From: a virus
Direction: 5' to 3' (one strand)
IMG/VR virus record: IMGVR_UViG_3300023313_000021
Location: 1-34,022 of that record
DNA: 34,022 nucleotides
Position 1 is the stretch's first letter. Each line of letters begins with the position of its first letter. Under the pieces are notes generated by a model. The model searched no databases. It saw only the letters and a program-made list of their open reading frames with translations, and had not been told where the DNA came from. Below are positions 30,085-34,022 of this stretch, one piece after another. Both the position numbers and the translations under genes were made by a program.

Positions 30085-30704
30085 TGACAGAAGAAGAAAT
30101 CGCAGCATTGGTTGCATCTAAAGAAAGACTTGAGGAAGAGCTCACGGCTACTAGAAAGGAAAGTGCTACTAGACGAGTTGCTTTAAGAGAATTCGAAGGT
30201 GTTGATCCTGATGAATTCTCATCTATGAAGAAGGAGCTTGCTGAAATTAAAACAAAGACAGCTGAAGCATCTGGTAAGGAAGAAGATATTATTAAGGCAA
30301 TAAAGGAACAGAAAGATGCTGAAATTGCTGAACTATCATCTAAGCTTAGTAAAATACAAGGTGATTTCAAGGCTGAAGTTATTGATAAGAAACTTGTATC
30401 AGAAGCGGCTAAACTTAATGCTGTAAATCCTGAACAAATTAGCCTTCTATTGAGAAATAACATCAGACTGTCTGAAAAAGGTGATATTGAGATCCTAGGT
30501 GGAGACGGATCTGTTAAGTATGATGCTGATGGTAAGAATATATCAGTTGAAAGTTATGTTGAAAATTTTATGAAAGAAAACCTACATTTTGCCAGAGGTG
30601 TTGAGTCTGGATCTGGAAGCACAGGTGGTGAAGCAAAACCAAAAGAAACTGTTGAGGTTGATGAAGGTGAAAGACTACGCAAAGCCATTGAGAAATGGGG
30701 ATGA
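30084..30704 (+). CDS. Capsid scaffolding protein
   Basis: A 206-residue acidic protein. Residues 1-110 form an Ala/Glu/Lys coiled coil ('AALVASKERLEEELTATRK' and 'DAEIAELSSKLSKIQGDFK'), followed by 'LNAVNPEQISLLLRNNIRLS' and a Gly/Ser-rich linker before a charged C-terminal helix ('GERLRKAIEKWG') likely to touch the capsid shell. This architecture and its position just before the capsid gene fit HK97-fold scaffolds that leave during maturation. No protease domain is evident. Confidence 0.75.
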   Translation: MTEEEIAALVASKERLEEELTATRKESATRRVALREFEGVDPDEFSSMKKELAEIKTKTAEASGKEEDIIKAIKEQKDAEIAELSSKLSKIQGDFKAEVIDKKLVSEAAKLNAVNPEQISLLLRNNIRLSEKGDIEILGGDGSVKYDADGKNISVESYVENFMKENLHFARGVESGSGSTGGEAKPKETVEVDEGERLRKAIEKWG

Positions 30705-30710
30705 TTAAGT

Positions 30711-30885
30711 AGTATTTTATAACTAAGATAAGATAGGTTGAGCCTTTTTTATCATGTTTGGTGGATCATAACCACTACGTCTTTTCGATGGCAACTAAAG
30801 ATGTCTTTGCTTGAAGCAAAAATGCCCATAGATAAATTGATTTTATTTATGTATTTGAGTAAACTAAACTAAAAGGAGATTTAAA
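30711..30885 (+). promoter_or_regulatory. Late-type core and long leader of the capsid gene
   Basis: AGTATTTTA (30711-30719) lies 167 bases before the capsid ATG, without the usual TAGAAACGGAGA half. The leader contains GTGG/CCAC (30761-30775) and a nested hairpin, ATGG...CCAT enclosing TTTGC-TTGAA-GCAAA (30788-30829), then AAAGGAG before the ATG. The separation of the core from the ribosome site is evidence that the core is a promoter. Confidence 0.5.
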
Positions 30886-31812
30886 ATGGCTCAAACCACA
30901 CTAGCACAATATGGAGTAATCTTAAACGATGAGATTGTTTCTCCAATTATCAAACAGGTTGTTAAATCAAACCAAATATTCGAATACATCCCATCAGTAA
31001 GTTTTACCGGTGCGTCTGTATTGATCACTTCACGTGCGGATAAAGTATCACAAACTATTGCTGAAGGCGCAAACTTCCCAGCAGCTGTAGCAGCAGCTCT
31101 TACACAGAAGACAGTATTGTCTAAATACATAGCAGAAACTGCTGATGTAACTAACGCAGCTATTGCTCATGCTGGCGGATATGCTGGAGCTATGGCTGTT
31201 CAGTTGGAAATCTCAGCTGACGCTGTTGGCGCAACTCTTCAGGATCAGATGTTCAACGGCGGCGCAGCTGCTACAGATCTTGACTCTTTATTCACACAGA
31301 CTACAAACTTGATTGCTCCAGCTGATGCTGTATTGGGTGATCCATTGACATTCCAAACAATGTCTAAGCTTGTTAACGGTGTTCGTAAAAACAACAACGG
31401 TAGATGCGATTTCATCACCATGTCTTGGGCGCAGCTTGAAAATTACTTGACTCTACAACGCTCTTTGGGCGGAAATGCTATTCAGGAAGTTATTGGTCTT
31501 GGTGGCGAGTCTTTGTATGTATTCCAGAACGTTAAGATCTTCCCTTCTTACTTCTTGAATGACACTGAAACTGTAGACGGTTTGGCTTTAGTAGGCGGAA
31601 CTTGGGCATCAATCTACGCAGGTGTTTTTGATAACGGAAATCTTACTAACGGTGTTGCTCTTGTATATCCTGAGAATACTAGCGGTGGATTGGAAATTAT
31701 CAATATCGGTCAGTTAGAAGGATCTGATAATAAACGTGCTGTTGTTAAGTATACTGGTAACTTCGTAGTATGCTCACCAAACGCAGTTGTTAGAGCTTAC
31801 GGTATTATATAA
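30886..31812 (+). CDS. Major capsid protein, HK97-fold
   Basis: A 308-residue protein with the features of a compact HK97-type capsid subunit: a short N-terminal arm, an Ala-rich E-loop region ('ANFPAAVAAALTQKTVLSKY'), the spine helix region around 'GGYAGAMAVQLEISADAVG', a P-domain 'KLVNGVRKNNNGRCDFITM', and a C-terminal beta segment ending 'VVRAYGII'. The adjacent scaffold and the separate leader and terminator support the call. Codon use is shifted to GCA/GCT, AAC and GGC compared with neighbours, as expected for the most abundant virion protein. Only two Cys are present. Confidence 0.85.
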   Translation: MAQTTLAQYGVILNDEIVSPIIKQVVKSNQIFEYIPSVSFTGASVLITSRADKVSQTIAEGANFPAAVAAALTQKTVLSKYIAETADVTNAAIAHAGGYAGAMAVQLEISADAVGATLQDQMFNGGAAATDLDSLFTQTTNLIAPADAVLGDPLTFQTMSKLVNGVRKNNNGRCDFITMSWAQLENYLTLQRSLGGNAIQEVIGLGGESLYVFQNVKIFPSYFLNDTETVDGLALVGGTWASIYAGVFDNGNLTNGVALVYPENTSGGLEIINIGQLEGSDNKRAVVKYTGNFVVCSPNAVVRAYGII

Positions 31813-31832
31813 GTAGGTAGTTAAACATGAAA

Positions 31833-31856
31833 GGCTCTCTTCGGAGAGCCTTTTTT
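31833..31856 (+). terminator. Rho-independent terminator after the capsid gene
   Basis: GGCTCTC and GAGAGCC form a perfect stem around a TTCG tetraloop and are followed by six T. It isolates the capsid transcript from the tail genes. Confidence 0.92.
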
Positions 31857-31860
31857 CATT

Positions 31861-31890
31861 AGTATTTTAGATATAGAATGGAGAGTATTA
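31861..31890 (+). promoter_or_regulatory. Late-type element before the tape measure gene
   Basis: AGTATTTTA (31861-31869), GA, then TAGAATGGAGAG precedes the ATG at 31891. It lies right after the capsid terminator, so a promoter here is needed to express the tail operon. Confidence 0.65.
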
Positions 31891-34022
31891 ATGGCTGTTG
31901 AACAGAAGATTATATTTACAGGTGATAACACTAAACTATTAAGCTCCATCAGTAGCATGGATGCTTCTATAACCAAGCTTGAGGCTAAGATAGTAGCTTT
32001 AAATACTAGTGCGTCAAAAGGATTTAAAGACCAGGCTACAGCCGCTACAGGCCTATCTAGAGAGCTTTCATCAACTGCTTCAGTAGCTGGTAAATTAAAG
32101 AATTCACTTAAGTTCGGTGGTGGAGTAGTAAAGGTAAATAAGGAGACGATAAGTCTAGATAAATCTATGAACAGATTGTCAGCTTCAACCAGAAAGGCTG
32201 TAGCTGAACTTAATAGAGTTACTGATAATAAAATAAGATCACTTATTAAAAGTTCTCAAAAAGCAGCTAAATCTACTAGCGTTTTGGGATCTACTATTAA
32301 GAAAATAGGGGCAGCATATATAGCATTTAAAACTATAGATGTATTTAAGAAGATAATAAAAGACACAATAGACTTTCAGTCAGCATTGGTTAAAATTAAG
32401 TTCGCCACAGGTGATGCTGCTGGTAGTATAGAGTTTCTAAAGAAAACAGCTGACACTTTTGGAACAAGTTTAGAAAACTCAATAAACTCTTTCGCAAACT
32501 TTGCGGCAGCCTCTAAGGGCACAGCAATTGAAGGTGAGAAACTTAGAAAAATATTCACAGGTCTTACTGCTGCTATGGCAGGAAATAGGGTAACTGCTGA
32601 TAGACAAAAACTAGTATTGCTAGCTGTTGAACAAATGATGTCTAAAGGTGTTGTATCTGCTGAAGAATTGCGTAGACAGATGGGTGAGCATTTACCTGGT
32701 GCCTTCTCTATTGCCGCTAAAAGTATGGGTATGACAACCAAAAGCTTTAATAAACTTTTAGCATCTGGTAAGATAATGACAGAAGACTTTTTACCAAAGT
32801 TTACAGCACTTCTTAAAGTAAGATTTGGAGACGCTGCTACTGAACAGGCCGACAAAGCTGCTGCTTCATTCATAAGACTTGGAAATGCTATATATGGCGC
32901 TTCTGTAGCTGTTGGTGAGTCAGGTGTAGTTGATTTCTTTGCTTTCTTAGCAGATGGATTAACTAGTACAATAAAAATAGTAAGGACACCTGAAGTTCAA
33001 GATATACTCGGTACAATGTTCTCGTGGTCAAGTATTGGGATGGCACTTAAGGCAAAGGATGCTATTATTGAATTCAATAAAACAGCTGCTGAAATAAGTC
33101 ATGATAAACTTGTAGAAAACGCTGTAACTGTTGATCAGAAGAAACTACTTGACTCAATAGATGGTATTAGTAGATACGAGAAACTTATCAAGAGTGTTCG
33201 TAAAGAACTAGCTGTTGAGCAATCAAAAAATCCTCTTCCTGATATCATACCAGCTAGTAGAAAAGAGTTAGAAATAAAGAGAAAACTACTTAGACTACAG
33301 GAAAGTCAAAATAAGCAGACAGAAATATATAATACAATCCTGAAAAATAAGGGCAATATACTTGAAGGTAATGCTCAAATAGAAGAGCTGGCGATTAAGA
33401 AAGTAATAGATAGCAGCAATAAGATAATAAATCAAACAGCTGAAGTAATGGGTAATATAAATGGGTTAGATATACCTAGTATATATGGCAAGTTATTTGA
33501 TGGTGGACCTGCTAAGATAAGTGGTTTTCAAGAAAATATAAAGAAAATAGAAAAAGCATATGCTGCTCTAGAGCTTAAAAATGCTAGACTAGCATCTAAT
33601 CCAATAGGCAACAAAGATGCTATAGACGCAAATACTCTAGCTATGCAAAATCAGCTTGATAAAATAGCTGAAATAAAAGCTAAGATTACTGATATAACTA
33701 ATACTGACAATAATATAAAACTCAGTGTTGATAATAAAGCAAAAGAAAATATAAATAACCTTAAGGCAGCTGTTGGTGAAGTATCTCCAGAAGTAGCTGC
33801 TTTAAGAAATAAGTTCTTAGAATTACAGATACAGATAGGGGCAGCTACTAACCCTGAAGTAATAAGACTTTTAAATCTTGAGATGCAACAAACAACTCAT
33901 GAAATAAATGTAGCCAATGGTATAGAAGTAGCATCTGTATACGGTAAATTATTCGAGGGTGGCGAAATAAGAATACAGAAGTTTAAAGATGATATTCAGT
34001 CAACCATGGAAGAAATTAAGCG
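31891..34022 (+). CDS. Tape measure protein, N-terminal part (continues at window start)
   Basis: The first 710 codons of a 982-residue tape measure, open to the end of the window and continued at 13-960. A GGAGAG site precedes the ATG. Residues 1-130 are helical and basic. Residues about 150-300 carry the tape_meas_nterm (TIGR02675) pattern: 'FQSALVKIKFATGD', then 'GVVSAEELRRQMGEHLPGAF' and 'FNKLLASGKIMTEDFLPKF'. The rest is a long helical Lys/Ala/Asn-rich rod. Using the usual scaling of tail length with tape length, it predicts a tail of roughly 150 nm, and so a siphovirus; this is an estimate. Confidence 0.93.
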   Translation, partial: MAVEQKIIFTGDNTKLLSSISSMDASITKLEAKIVALNTSASKGFKDQATAATGLSRELSSTASVAGKLKNSLKFGGGVVKVNKETISLDKSMNRLSASTRKAVAELNRVTDNKIRSLIKSSQKAAKSTSVLGSTIKKIGAAYIAFKTIDVFKKIIKDTIDFQSALVKIKFATGDAAGSIEFLKKTADTFGTSLENSINSFANFAAASKGTAIEGEKLRKIFTGLTAAMAGNRVTADRQKLVLLAVEQMMSKGVVSAEELRRQMGEHLPGAFSIAAKSMGMTTKSFNKLLASGKIMTEDFLPKFTALLKVRFGDAATEQADKAAASFIRLGNAIYGASVAVGESGVVDFFAFLADGLTSTIKIVRTPEVQDILGTMFSWSSIGMALKAKDAIIEFNKTAAEISHDKLVENAVTVDQKKLLDSIDGISRYEKLIKSVRKELAVEQSKNPLPDIIPASRKELEIKRKLLRLQESQNKQTEIYNTILKNKGNILEGNAQIEELAIKKVIDSSNKIINQTAEVMGNINGLDIPSIYGKLFDGGPAKISGFQENIKKIEKAYAALELKNARLASNPIGNKDAIDANTLAMQNQLDKIAEIKAKITDITNTDNNIKLSVDNKAKENINNLKAAVGEVSPEVAALRNKFLELQIQIGAATNPEVIRLLNLEMQQTTHEINVANGIEVASVYGKLFEGGEIRIQKFKDDIQSTMEEIK
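33892..34022. repeat. Contig-end overlap, right copy
   Basis: It matches 13-143 with one difference. See the left copy; together they show that the contig closes into a circle of about 33,879 bp. Confidence 0.9.

Noticed and set aside
1-34022. Temperate prophage
   Set aside because: No integrase, excisionase, repressor or partition gene was recognised. Small unknown genes could hide a regulator, so lifestyle remains open.

Overview
The window is a complete, circularly closed genome of a tailed dsDNA phage, with a unique length of about 33,879 bp. Bases 13-143 repeat at 33892-34022 with one mismatch, and the tape measure gene reads in frame across this join, so the ends are an assembly overlap. 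The first 12 bases are a poly-G artefact. The DNA is AT-rich with strong AGGAG-type ribosome binding sites. The tail tip genes (DUF2460, DUF2163 and a gp15/'megatron'-like hub, the block seen in alphaproteobacterial phages and gene transfer agents) and a DUF2793 fibre point to an alphaproteobacterial host. A 982-residue tape measure plus tube, terminator and chaperone genes indicate a siphovirus with a long tail. No integrase or repressor was recognised.

Layout. (1) 31891 to the window end, then 1-8248, plus strand: tape measure, distal tail protein, hub, a hub/receptor protein carrying a large beta-propeller-like insert, and a repeat-bearing fibre. (2) 8229-9486: lysis genes on both strands: a plus-strand u-spanin-like lipoprotein converging on minus-strand XhlA-like, membrane and holin-like genes. 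(3) 9721-17303, minus strand: replication and takeover genes (OB-fold ssDNA-binding protein, SF3 helicase, sigma-70-like factor, possible nuclease, Dam-type methylase and many tiny genes), with an HNH endonuclease inserted on the opposite strand. (4) 17304-18778: a 1.5-kb gene-free region with iteron-like hexamers, direct repeats and hairpins, the best candidate replication origin and control region. (5) 18779-20127, plus strand: an island of small unknown genes with different codon use; three of its genes or gene pairs are preceded by a dyad-plus-TATAAT module. (6) 20362-31812, plus strand: a probable spike, DUF1353 protein, large and small terminase, connector, tail terminator, tail tube, tail chaperones with a -1 frameshift, portal, neck protein, MuF-like protein, scaffold and major capsid protein.

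The most interesting feature is the regulatory architecture. The phage encodes its own sigma-like protein, and two families of short repeated intergenic elements sit in front of its genes. One (AGTATTTTA, then a TAGAAACGGAGA-like leader) precedes plus-strand structural genes and, once, the minus-strand methylase. The other (centred on AGTATAT) precedes minus-strand genes. They look like phage-specific promoters, possibly for two temporal classes. A perfect consensus host-type promoter (TTGACA-N17-TATAAT) fires into the middle of the minus operon. The gene order is also unusual: tail tube and chaperone genes precede the portal and capsid genes, and the tape measure follows the capsid.
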